Assembly: GCA_027922465.2 (NCBI GenBank)
Contig: BQMF02000162.1
Coordinates: 806,001-870,000 of the forward strand
DNA length: 64,000 nt
Source of the DNA: Turritopsis dohrnii
Lineage: Eukaryota; Cnidaria; Hydrozoa; Anthoathecata; Oceaniidae
Direction of reading: 5' to 3'
Every line of letters begins with the position of its first letter. Positions within the stretch are counted from its first letter, which is position 1. The position numbers and the translations under genes were made by a program. This document shows positions 48,401 to 57,389 of this stretch, piece after piece. Below the pieces are notes generated by a model. It searched no databases and was not told the DNA's origin. It saw only the letters and a program-made list of their open reading frames with translations.

Positions 48401-51400
48401 TGGTTCACAAACTTTCAAATCTCCTGCGTTAAAGAAAAAGAAAACAACCACAATAGCCACACCTACTGTTAATGCAAGGCCAAATGTCAGCTTTGACAAG
48501 CGCAAAAAAGGTAGTAAATCTATACAAGAGATAGATATGGAAACCTTGAAATGTTTACAGAAAGCTATTATCGAATCTTCATCCCCACCAAAAGTCCGTA
48601 ATGAAAATGAGACAATAAATCCTGATCAGGCTTTTGCTAACTTTGTAGCCATTGAAATGCGCTGCCTCAGTTTACATAGTAAATCTCGATTTAAGAATGA
48701 AGTTACAAATTTGTTGTTCAAGTACCAAGAACAAGAAGCGGTAAAGTTTTCGCCTTCTTACATGTCACCTCCAAGTGGAGTGTCATCAAGAATTCTTGAA
48801 AACCAGCATTACTCTAAGGCGGGTATGGAAGACAACAACAGTGGGAAGTGGTATCATAACATATCTTCATTTTTACAAAATTAAAGAGTGGACACGTCCT
48901 TTTGCATATATCTTTGCCTTTTGTATTTTGGTCTCTTTATTATTTTAAAAAACATTAATATGTTATCTAATATGTGTAGAGTAGAGTAGAAATCTTTATT
49001 TAACGTTGGATTACTAAAATTTACAATAGTTTTCTGTGATAAAACTAATTCATTCCAACAATATAAAATGAGATGTAAAAATAAATAAATAAATAGACAA
49101 ATAAGTAAAATAATTAAGTAAATAAATTCATAAGTAATTTAAAAATATGTATACATATACAAATTAACTACAATATTGGCACTGGCAATGTATGTGAGCA
49201 AGGCAACTCAAAAGACTTTTGAACATATTCAGCGACTCCGCAATTTTAATATGACAGGGAAGGTTGTTCCATGCCATAACTGCCCTAAAGACAAGTGTGT
49301 TTTGACACTTGCGTGCTGGAAGGGTAGGTAGATTTAGGATTTTGCCACATCGTAGATTATATTTCATGCGTTTTTCAGAAAATAGATTCCACATGATTTC
49401 AGGATTTAGGTGGTTTACAGTCTTGTAAACCTCGATTAAGAGTAGCTCTAGATTTCTTCTATATAAAGGAGTGATGTTGTATACCTCAAACAATTCATCA
49501 CTACTGGTGCTGAAATCAAGATACACAGCTCTTATAGCTCGTCTATGAGTGGAGTTTATTTTCTTTCCAGCAGTTTTGGATCCGAACATCCAAAGCAGAG
49601 GACAATAGTTTAAGTTTGACATAACGTAAGAATGACAGAGAATCTCAGCTTGCTTTGTATTTAAGAAATTGCGGATTCTAAGCAAGGCACGTGTCTTTTG
49701 ATTAGCCTTGCTACACATTTCAAAAACATGGTTATTGAATGATAATTTAGAATCAATATTAACGCCAAGGAGTTTAATAGAGGTGGAACTATCGATGATG
49801 CTGCCATCAACTGTTACGGGGAAACTTTGATTGTCAACACCAAGAAACATAACCTGAAACTTTTCAGGATTGACAACCATCTCGTTAAAACGAAACCAGT
49901 CGATGACAACATGGACATCGGGTAGCAGTTTCTGCAATATCGAGTCAAGTGAGATGTCACACGCATAGAGAGTGTTGTCGTCTGCAAAGTTACAAATCAT
50001 CGATTCAAGTTCCAGAAAAAATAGGTCATTGATAAAAATATTGAACAGAAGGGGACCCAACACAGAGCCTTGTGGGACACCAAGTAAAATGTTGAGCCAC
50101 TCGCTAAAATAAGCACCAACGTGTACGCGCATTTTTCTGTCAGAGAGATAGCTGAGTATAAATTTCAATGCACGATACCCGAGACCATAGGCTTCCAGTT
50201 TTGCTATAAGAAGATCATGGGGCAAGCAGTCAAAAGCCTTTGAAAGATCCATTAGAATAGTACCTACCTTCCCTGAATTCGATAGGGCTTTTTGCCAAGA
50301 TTGTAGTAGACGCAATAAGGCATATTGAGTGGAAAAACCTTTACGAAAACCGCAGAGGTATTTTGACAGCTTGTTCTGCATGAATTGCAAAAGCTGTTTC
50401 GTAATAAGCCTTTCAAATACCTTTGAAAAAGCAGGTAGTAAACTAATGGGTCTGTAATTACCCTTGTCAGTTTTAGAGCCTTTCTTATGGACTGGAATCA
50501 CGTCGGCAAGCTTAAGTTCACCTGGAAAAGAACCCTCATCAAGTGAACTGTTAAAACAGCGTGCAAGTGCAGGTGAGATTTCACCCACACACTGTTTGAG
50601 GACCCTGATAGGGATACCACCACCAGCCTTTTTAGTTGCATCCAAGTTCAAGATCTCCTCGTAGACTTCCGATTCAGAAAAATGTTGGAAGTTGAAGGAA
50701 TATGCGGGGGAGATTCTATCTTTAATGTTAATAACACTAGGGTGGTCTTTAAATTTGTTCAATGCACTGATAACGGGATCATCAGTGCAAGGAACAAAAG
50801 TTGCATTGCACTTAAGGATTGATAACGAATTAGTGATAGTACCAAAGAAGTTGTTAAAGGTGGTGGCAATATCCCTATCAGTTGAGAGGATTTCATCATG
50901 ATCAACTAAAACTATTCTAGATTTAGCGTCAGCACCTTTTTCAGAGAAGAAAGGTTTACAGGTGTCCCAAAAAGACTTAGATCCCTTGGTGGAATTAGCT
51001 CTAAAGAAGGATAACTTAGCCTTCCTATTTAGGCGAACAACGAGATTTCTTTGGACTTTATACCTCAAGATATCCTCTGGCAATTTGGTTAAAATCGCTT
51101 TGTTTTTGAGACGAGATCTAGTCATGATAGCCTTTCTGAGGGTCTTAGTCATGTGAGGTTTGTCATTGGACCGAAGATATCTCGTTTTCAGGGGTGCTGC
51201 TTTATCAAGGGTTGATGTAAAGATTTCGTGAAAATTCTCATAAGAAGGGTCACAGTCACTTAGGGCTATTGACAAATTATGTCTAAAGTTAGAATCACCT
51301 AGAAATTTCAAATTTCTATAATTATATTTCCTAGGCTCAAGTTTAGTATAAGTTGACTTGAGCATTGTATATATTAGTGAGTGGTGATCACTCAAACCAG

Positions 51401-54400
51401 TTTCCACAGTCCCAGTATTTTTGAGGGAGAACTTTTGATTTGATAAAATCAGATCGATGCATGTACCAGAATCAGACTTCCAGCATGTTGGTGTTTTTAC
51501 ATGGTTGTAAAAGCCATGTTTTTCACAAAAAGTACTGAGCAAATGGTCAAGTGGCTCCGAATTAAAGTCACCAATCACTAATATATTTTCATAATTCCTG
51601 GTATAGAAATCTACAGCTGATGATAAAGCGTTTAAAAAAGTTGCTAGATTTTGCTTAGGTGGTCTGTAAATGGTAAACACAATCCATTTCTCTTTCCTAA
51701 GATTAAGCTCCACAGGAATAATTTGCAAATCGGTCTCAAACACAAAACTTGTAAGGATACGTGAGGGAATATTCTCATTCACATAAACTAATAATCCCCC
51801 ACTACGGCCGTTAACGTCTAAACGGTAAGGACTAGCGTACCCTTCCATAAGAAATTGATTTGTTGTGAATGATTTATCTAACTTACATTCACCTATGGCT
51901 AAAATGTCGATGTATCCTTTCAGCAAATGTTTCAGGCCATCAAATTTATTCCTTATAGAGTTTATATTGAGATAAGACAGCAAAACATTCTTAGGGTTCC
52001 TAAGCCTCTGGCTGTACAGAGATTCTAACGTAGAAGATGGTATACTTACAATATCTTCCTTTACATTGTCAGTGCCGGTTTCCCTTCAATTCAAATATTC
52101 AATAAAATTTTTTGCAAGTGTTGATAAACCTTTCTGATTTAAGTGTAATTTTCTTTTGCTTAGATGGTTGTTGTTGATGTTGGAGTTCTTTATGATCGAA
52201 ATATTCTCTTTGTGGCAAAAATCCTCAATTCTCAAGTTCAGCTTGCGCACTTTCTCCGACATATCTTTTTTGTCAGCTCGAACAATCACACTTGATATAG
52301 CTAAAGTGGAGAGTGGCGATTCCTTTCTCACAAGTTCTAGTATGCTTTCTAAATTCGACACAGTATCAACATTGTTGGTAATATCGTTCGTTCCTATATG
52401 GAGAATAATTTTAGTTGGTTTTTTCCTCAGAGTAGGCTTGATGTGGTCAATCATGTCTGTCGATGTCGCACCGCCATAAGGTTTAATCTTTACGTTAAAA
52501 TCTTTTCTGAAACCATTTGCATTAATACCATTTATCATTGAGTCGCCTATTATTGCATTTTTGTTATTTTCTTCTCACATAATCAAGCTGCCAACTTACT
52601 TTACCCTCATTGTTAAGGTAGTCCTTTAAACTATCACGCATGTTAACCGCATCCTCCTTGTATCGAGATCCACGCACATTGGGCAGATCGACAATGCCGT
52701 TGTTATTTCTGATTTCTTTGCGCCATTCACCTTGTCTTATTTCCCCACTATCATTCTCTGAATCCACAAACCCAGCGGGACAATACGAAGCGTTATCTGT
52801 TTGGCCTAAATAATTATGAAGTGCGATACATGCCATCGTGTATTTTTCGCAGTTTTGCACGGATGCTTTTATCGGGTTGGTAAATATTCTCCAACGAGCA
52901 GTTAAAATTCCAAACGAATTTTCAATTACACGTCTAGCCCTAGATAGACGATAATTAAAAATTCGTTGTTCCTCACTAAGTTTTCCCGGATACGGTCGCA
53001 TCATCCATGTTTTAAGGGGAAATATCTCATCGCCAACCAAGTAGTATGGTAATGGATCGTACTCACACCCCTGTAATGCTTCAGGCCTTGGCACTTTTAG
53101 AAGATTTCGTTCAAAACCTTTCCCCATATCACTATTTGCGAGCACTCCACTGTCATTATTGCTACCATATTGCCCAAAGTCGATCAAGGTGAAACAATAA
53201 CGAGCATCACAAACGGCAAAATAATACCAAACTAAAAAATCCCTTGTAGTTGTGATAGAGTGTTCCGGTGTTTTAAGGGCATTCTATTCGGATATGTTTG
53301 CCATCTATCGCTCCAATTACATGCATGAGATTCCATTGGTCTTCAAAGCCTTTTGCAATGTTTTTCCAATCGTTTTCAGATTGCGGCGCTTGTAAATACT
53401 TTCCGGAAAGAACTTGATAGATTGCATCACATGTTTCCGAAACTATTTTAGACACTGTATTTCTACCAATTCGAAATGAAAACGTTAGTGAAACTTGAGA
53501 TTCACCTGTAGCTAGAAAGCGTGATGTTAATGCAAGACGTTCTGCAGCAGGAATGGACTTTCTGAAGGATGTATCTTGCTTCGTTATAATTGGAGCAACC
53601 AGAGAAAGAAGATGGTCAAACCTTTCCGGTGACATGCGTAGAAATCTTAATAAGCAAAGAACACAATAAAAACAAGGTTTATCATGAAAAAGTACAACTA
53701 AGAAACAAAATAAAATCGTGTTTTCTATTCCTGAATGATGTGCCTCTTATCTAGCTAGCTAATCTTTTACAGAAAAAGTATGAAATGGTCAACGAAGTAT
53801 TACCTGAAGTGGTTTTCTCTATCGTTCAAGCGTAGCTCTTGGATAACTTGATTGTACGCGCCATGCTTTTCTCGTTGTAAAAAAATTTTACGAACCCAAA
53901 ATCTTCGTTTTCGCTTCTCATTTCGTCTTCGAATTTTTCTTAGTAGTAACATGGTACTAAGAATGAGTATTTTTTTCTTCTTTCCAACATGTTGACACTT
54001 CAACATACGTATATAAACTTAAAAATTGTGCATAAAAATATTTTTATTTAAAAAAGCGATGATAGGTGGGGATGAAAAGCGACCAAGGAAGGCGATGAAA
54101 ATAAAGCGAAGAACTTTCGAAAATTCGTCGTCGTTTAGGCGATGAACCTTTATCACTGTAGTGGGGACCAAGCTTAATGGATTTTTGTCGAGGTTGAAAT
54201 TTTGTCGTCTTTATGTTTATATTCATAATAGAATTTTCATTGTGTTTTTAGTTCAGTCTGGCAGACTCTATAGCACAGGCTAACTGCCATTTCGGCTGGA
54301 GGAGTCTAAGGGTGTGTTAATACGGTATTCGCTTTCGCTATTACTGTAGCAAATGTCATCAGTAATTTAACAATAACAAATACAAATCAATACAACATCA

Positions 54401-55989
54401 AGATATGCTCTCAATTTGTTTTCCTTTGCTTGTTGTGTTTATAATTTCTGAAGCGTACGAATAAATCAGTACTGAAAATTTTATCTTAAACCAGGACAGT
54501 ATCTGTTTTATGGCGATAGATGTATTCACCCGAGTACGAGTAAATTTACAAAAGGAGACCACTTGGTTTTAAGATGGGGATGTGAAACTCCTGTTGCTCT
54601 TCATACGTTACAGCAGCTAGGTATGACGGTATGACGGTAATATATTCTCTTAGTATGTAACAAACAATATTTGTGGAGAGTTGGCGAATCGTTATTACCC
54701 AGTAACCCACAGAAACATCTTTAAGACGTCTTTCAAATTACAAAAAAAGACGTCTTTCATCTTTTAACCAAATGCAGACGTATTAAAGACGTCCTTTTGT
54801 ATTTTGAAAGACGTCTTAAAAACGACTTAGAGACGTTTTAAAATTTACAAATTTTCAAAATACAAAAGGACATCTTTAATACGTCTGCATTTGGTTAAAA
54901 GATGAAAGACGTCGTTTGGTATCTTGAAGGACGTCTTAAAGACGTTTCTGTGTTTACTGGGCAATATTGTAGATTTCATTTTCCAACATTGAATATTTGA
55001 CAATTTTGTCGCCATAATTATTAAATCTAATTTAATATTTTCTCCTGTTGTTTTTCTTCTTTTGACTGGTGTTTTCTAAAGCCTGGTTCACACCTGGTGA
55101 TTACGACGACTATGATGATTGAAAAAACTAAATCGTCGCAATCAGTAATTTTCGATATTTGATCCTTGTAATCACCAGACCTTATGATGATTACAAAAGT
55201 GTTCACATTAGATGATTACCATGATTGCCACGATTACGCTGAGTTTTAATGGTCGTAATCGTTGTAATCCCCAGATTTGAAACAAGCTTAAATAGATGAG
55301 TCTCCTTGTCCTTTTTTCCCTATTGTATATTCAATTGATAATGCACAACTCGATGATAATTTCTCATTTACATAAGTCATTCCACTTCCATCAAGCACGC
55401 TACTTTGTATCCACCAAAATCTCTGAAAAGTTATCTACTATCGTAGTTAGCAATGATTAGTTATGATGTCCCCTAACGAATATACTTTTCATTCACAATT
55501 ATTTTTTTAGTGCCAGGAAGAGTTCTTACAGAAATATGGTTTTCTTTGCCTCATATGTCGTCCGTTGCAGCACTTACAACTAGATCAAGCTACCCTAACT
55601 CTCCCGACTTAGTTACGTGGTATCACAACTTAGATACTCCAGATTATCGCGCAGATTTAAATAACTTTGGTAGAAGAATGAGAATGAAGTTTACATCACC
55701 AGAGACTGGTCCTCATACCTTTTCCATGGCTTGTGATAACTTCTGTCAATTATTCATTGGCGATGATGAAGCTTCGAAAAGATCTATTGCTTCTTCTAAT
55801 CTTACTGGAGTGGACCGATACGATTACAGATATTCTTCTCAGCCAGAACAGCTTGTGGTTGGTCAAAAGTATTATTTAGAAATTTTGCTAGTTTCATTAA
55901 CTGGGGCCGATCATGTTGCTGTTGGTGTAAAGTTTCCAAGTGGTAAAGAAGCTTTCCCGATTACTGAACGATACCTAACTATACCTTGA
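42404..55989 (+). CDS. secreted PAN/apple - lectin-like - PA14 protein, gene B, five exons
   Basis: Coding exons are 42404-42766, 43138-43222, 43680-43943, 54495-54620 and 55511-55989: 1317 nt, 438 residues, with the same phases as gene A and one codon fewer in exon 4. Domains as in gene A: signal peptide, PAN/apple (CARQCLRNPICQSFAINNHL identical), Cys-rich exon 2, lectin-like exons 3-4 (LCWKPIHGCLSPPG and FYGDRCIHPSTS), PA14 (SLPHMSSVAALTTRSSYPNS). There is no stop or frameshift and all splice sites survive. Intron 3 is about 10.5 kb against 291 bp in gene A because of a three-level transposon nest. Differences concentrate in exons 3 and 4, while exons 1 and 5 are highly similar, which may mean diversification of the lectin-like module or gene conversion at the ends. 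Whether the swollen intron is still spliced is unknown. Confidence 0.85.
44187..44640. mobile_element. foldback element in intron 3 of gene B
   Basis: Left arm about 44187-44312 and right arm about 44510-44640 are inverted copies (GAACTTGCACAGTTTTTATA / TATAAAAACTGTGCAAGTTC). It is non-coding and absent from gene A, so it arrived after duplication. Ends and target site are not exact. Confidence 0.65.
45173..47279 (-). pseudogene. LINE-1 ORF2: RT and C-terminal part, disrupted
   Basis: The minus-strand frame from the Harbinger edge (47276) runs through PPAPWMRDLKITTLQKETKQ, the linker before RT, then RT motifs: SVFADYSKAFDTIDF (motif A, about 46290), FGVPQGSILGPVIFNLYVSD (motif B, about 46110-46051) and QYADDTKIYI (motif C, about 46015). 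A frameshift near 45690 (after VAIECFST) passes into RTLKLLKRLPFKIRKELVQT and KLDYGNIIFNPIPKALQSRL, with LSWLPIEERLEY and FNSLPKPIRESESLHSFKTK, ending at 45173. The endonuclease is missing; the LINE is 5'-truncated near 54235 and its first ~50 bp of frame lie beyond the Harbinger. It is non-functional through truncation, insertion and frameshift. Confidence 0.85.
47646..48884 (+). CDS. PIF/Harbinger MADF (Myb/SANT-like) DNA-binding protein, two exons
   Basis: Exons 47646-47805 and 48064-48884 join in phase 1 (TACAACGAAG|GTAAG ... TTTTAG|GTGATGG), giving about 326 residues. Residues 9-53 plus the first part of exon 2 form a MADF domain: LCEEVKKYKCLYDKAFSGYK, IINAWKAVDEALG, then RRFENLKKRFSKKR and ELKKYDFLVWLTPFM. 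An acidic stretch (NEDTLDLERDDQDYDADSCE) and a C-terminal FVAIEMRCL...KFKNEV-type helix follow, the BESS-like tail common in MADF proteins. In PIF/Harbinger elements this second protein binds the termini and brings the nuclease to DNA. The frame is intact. The annotated ATG follows directly inside the left terminus. Confidence 0.85.
49164..52085 (-). CDS. LINE-2 ORF2: apurinic endonuclease + reverse transcriptase, intact
   Basis: About 970 open residues. N-terminal exonuclease-endonuclease-phosphatase fold: LSYLNINSIRNKFDGLKHLL, IDILAIGECKLDKSF, LVYVNENIPSR, ENILVIGDFNSEPLDHLL (IGDFN catalytic loop) and TGLSDHHSLIYTML (SDHH catalytic H/D). RT: LADVIPVHKKGSKTDKGNYR, GTILMDLSKAFDCLPHDLLI (motif A), LGVPQGSVLGPLLFNIFIND (motif B), NFADDNTLYA (motif C), NPEKFQVMFLG and KLLGVNIDSKLSFNNHV. 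The C terminus is MAWNNLPCHIKIAESLNMF. Upstream the frame is continuous with the esterase ORF except for one TGA at 52086-52088. Absence of stops over 2.9 kb implies recent insertion. All catalytic motifs are present; autonomous activity is uncertain because ORF1 is truncated. Confidence 0.93.
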   Translation of the reverse strand, partial: RETGTDNVKEDIVSIPSSTLESLYSQRLRNPKNVLLSYLNINSIRNKFDGLKHLLKGYIDILAIGECKLDKSFTTNQFLMEGYASPYRLDVNGRSGGLLVYVNENIPSRILTSFVFETDLQIIPVELNLRKEKWIVFTIYRPPKQNLATFLNALSSAVDFYTRNYENILVIGDFNSEPLDHLLSTFCEKHGFYNHVKTPTCWKSDSGTCIDLILSNQKFSLKNTGTVETGLSDHHSLIYTMLKSTYTKLEPRKYNYRNLKFLGDSNFRHNLSIALSDCDPSYENFHEIFTSTLDKAAPLKTRYLRSNDKPHMTKTLRKAIMTRSRLKNKAILTKLPEDILRYKVQRNLVVRLNRKAKLSFFRANSTKGSKSFWDTCKPFFSEKGADAKSRIVLVDHDEILSTDRDIATTFNNFFGTITNSLSILKCNATFVPCTDDPVISALNKFKDHPSVINIKDRISPAYSFNFQHFSESEVYEEILNLDATKKAGGGIPIRVLKQCVGEISPALARCFNSSLDEGSFPGELKLADVIPVHKKGSKTDKGNYRPISLLPAFSKVFERLITKQLLQFMQNKLSKYLCGFRKGFSTQYALLRLLQSWQKALSNSGKVGTILMDLSKAFDCLPHDLLIAKLEAYGLGYRALKFILSYLSDRKMRVHVGAYFSEWLNILLGVPQGSVLGPLLFNIFINDLFFLELESMICNFADDNTLYACDISLDSILQKLLPDVHVVIDWFRFNEMVVNPEKFQVMFLGVDNQSFPVTVDGSIIDSSTSIKLLGVNIDSKLSFNNHVFEMCSKANQKTRALLRIRNFLNTKQAEILCHSYVMSNLNYCPLLWMFGSKTAGKKINSTHRRAIRAVYLDFSTSSDELFEVYNITPLYRRNLELLLIEVYKTVNHLNPEIMWNLFSEKRMKYNLRCGKILNLPTLPARKCQNTLVFRAVMAWNNLPCHIKIAESLNMFKSLLSCLAHIHCQCQYCS
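52086..52570 (-). CDS. LINE-2 ORF1 C-terminal part: SGNH/GDSL-type esterase domain
   Basis: AIIGDSMINGINANGF carries the GDS(M) nucleophile block at the start. PTKIILHIGTNDITNNVD carries the GxND block, and LHLNQKGLSTLAKNFIEYLN carries the terminal H of block V (DxxH-like). An esterase domain in ORF1 is a known feature of CR1-group LINEs. The segment is open to the edge of the HARBI1 gene, where the LINE is truncated. It ends with TGA at 52086 and the same frame continues into ORF2. Confidence 0.8.
52564..54006 (-). pseudogene. HARBI1-like PIF/Harbinger DDE nuclease, broken
   Basis: Exon 1 is 54006-53804 (KRRFWVRKIFLQREKHGAYN, REKHGAYNQVIQELRLNDRE), donor CAG|GTAATA. Exon 2 starts at 53645 (FLRMSPERFDHLLSLVAPII). 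Catalytic first Asp: MHVIGAIDGKHIRIECP, ending in an in-frame TAA at about 53274. The frame continues with NTGTLYHNYKG, then a 1-nt shift near 53230 into WYYFAVCDARYCFTLIDFGQ (second Asp region), then LPYYLVGDEIFPL, the third-acid region near KTWMMRPYPG and RARRVIENSFGILTARWRIF, stopping at 52564 after WQLDYVRRK. One stop and one frameshift inactivate an otherwise full-length nuclease. It is oriented toward the MADF gene, as in typical elements. Confidence 0.88.
54250..54360 (+). repeat. ~110-bp dispersed repeat next to the LINE-1 5' junction
   Basis: TAACTGCCATTTCGGC and AATACGGTATTCGCTTTCGC match 39505-39620 in reverse complement. It sits in intron 3 of gene B between the LINE and the conserved intron end. 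Confidence 0.5.
54719..54963. mobile_element. ~245-bp palindromic MITE in intron 4 of gene B
   Basis: The ends CCCAGTAACCCACAGAAAC and GTTTCTGTGTTTACTGGG enclose repeated AAAGACGTCTT units in both orientations. Gene A has the same intron without it (CGTTATTAATATTGTAG near 38171), a clean unoccupied site. The target duplication is short or absent (TA/A-type ambiguity). Confidence 0.8.
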
Positions 55990-57296
55990 ATCATTATCAA
56001 CTTAATAACTTAACATAATGATAAAAATGATGAATGACTGACAAACCATAATTATAAATTTTATCGAAGCAACGACTGCAAAAGCATATGTACCTAAATG
56101 TTCACACATTTAAAAGTGAAGGAATTCTACTCGCATTACTTTCCGAACAAGGCTTAATAGTAAATGTTTATTTGTTTCTTAAATTTTTAAGTGAAATAAG
56201 CTATACTAGACGTTCATATTAAGCCTGCGTTGTGTCACCCAAAGTGAAGTTAGTAATTGGCAAAGGAATGTATGATAATTTTTCTTAAACGTCGTGTTCG
56301 ATTTGGGTCTCAATGTATTGGTCTTGCACCGACCTCTCGTACTGGATGAGAAATAATTTCTCTCACAGCACACACCTACCATTTTGCGCGAAAGAAGGAC
56401 AAACAAACAGGGGGATATTGCAGATAACTTGAACGTTAGGGTTCAGTGAGGAAAGAATCTACATAATCTTTTGTCTGCGCCTATCTAAATAAATCTATCC
56501 TGACTACGCGATTGCCAAATTATTGATAGACCATATTACGTGAAAGAAGTTTTTACGGGTGATATTAAAAAAAGCGTTTTAACATTCACGTGGTATTGTA
56601 TTAAGATTCCTTTTCATGTACATTTGTTCATTTTATGTGTAGATATTGTATATAGATTTTTCTGAATGGTTTTATCATTTGAAGATATTTGTATGTAATA
56701 ATAATAATCTAACAATTTCAGACAATCAATACTTTATGGTGCCGAACCTGTAAATTTTGCTTGGGTGATTGAGATTTTTGCCTCCTTCTTTCAAACATTA
56801 TTATAAGGGTTGTCACCGAAACGTTTGATGGGTATAAACTGTTAGTTGAACTTCAGAGGAGGGTAACAAAACAAAGGGGAGCTTAAATTCAAGTCCTTCC
56901 ATGAGAGTATAAAATCATATTTTAACTGCATCCAAATCTAGCCTTCATTAAATTTTTTTCATGGGTGCATAACAATAGAAGCTGTTCTTTTTTGAATAGT
57001 TTATTTGAGATTAACACAGCACATACATATTAAAACAATTACACTATTATATTACATGTATTATTATATTAAATGTCTTATATACAACTTTATAGAACTG
57101 TACGATTACACGTTCCTTTCTTTTTCCGAAGACTAGCATTCTCATTTTTAACTAAGGGGGTGTTCCCGGTGAACCGAGACAGTCTGCTTTGCCGGGGTAA
57201 TTATTCCCAATGCAAACACCCCCAAGAGGCTAAAACAAAACGGTAAATTCCAAAAAACATCTGACGAAAATTGGCTCTACAAATTTATATCAAAAT
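55990..57296. other. intergenic, gene B 3' flank
   Basis: Homology to the gene A 3' flank persists to about 56060. A small inverted GGGGGTGTT / AACACCCCC pair at about 57157-57230 may be a short MITE. No coding exon is supported. Confidence 0.4.
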
Positions 57297-57389
57297 TTAC
57301 ATCGTCTTGCCATCCCGCTGGACTTCTTCCTCTTCGATATCTTCTGCCACCTCGAACGCTTCATTCAAGTCGATTTGTTGATGTTTGTG
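57297..57389 (-). CDS. possible terminal coding exon, acidic tail, unidentified
   Basis: After a good acceptor (CGTTTTGTTTTAG) the minus strand encodes HKHQQIDLNEAFEVAEDIEE then EEVQRDGKTM and a TAA: 30 codons with a whole-codon phase. No upstream partner exon or family was recognised, so it may be chance. Confidence 0.3.
   Translation of the reverse strand, partial: HKHQQIDLNEAFEVAEDIEEEEVQRDGKTM

Larger units (their letters stand above)
48977..52575 (-). mobile_element. CR1/L2-type LINE (LINE-2 of the nest) inside the Harbinger
   Basis: On the minus strand it starts at or just inside the HARBI1 stop (about 52575) and ends about 48977 with AAAGATTTCTACTCTACTCT. An (AAATA)n-rich 3' region lies at about 49075-49110. 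It encodes the end of ORF1 (esterase-like) and a full endonuclease-RT ORF2. It is truncated at the 5' end. The sharp junction between two coding regions marks it as the latest insertion of the nest. Confidence 0.85.
47280..54174. mobile_element. complete PIF/Harbinger transposon carrying a LINE
   Basis: Perfect 17-bp termini AGCTTGGTCCCCACTAC, inverted at 54174, are flanked by TAA at 47277-47279 and 54175-54177, the hallmark 3-bp duplication. Longer imperfect subterminal similarity includes GGTGGGGATGAAAAGCGAC. It encodes the expected two proteins in convergent orientation, each starting near an end: a MADF (Myb/SANT-like) DNA-binding protein on plus and a HARBI1-like nuclease on minus. It is 6895 bp long, about half of it the inserted LINE at 48977-52575. 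Confidence 0.9.
45028..54235 (-). mobile_element. CR1/L2-type LINE (LINE-1 of the nest), split by a PIF/Harbinger
   Basis: On the minus strand its 5' end is near 54235 and its 3' end near 45028, with a (TTA)n tail seen as AATAATAATAATAATAATAA at about 45026-45052. The PIF/Harbinger at 47280-54174 interrupts its ORF. Removing that insertion and one TAA copy restores an open frame across the junction. It lies antisense in intron 3 of gene B. Confidence 0.8.

Noticed and set aside
48314..48505. Minus-strand open frame over the MADF gene
   Set aside because: Antisense of an acidic low-complexity stretch.
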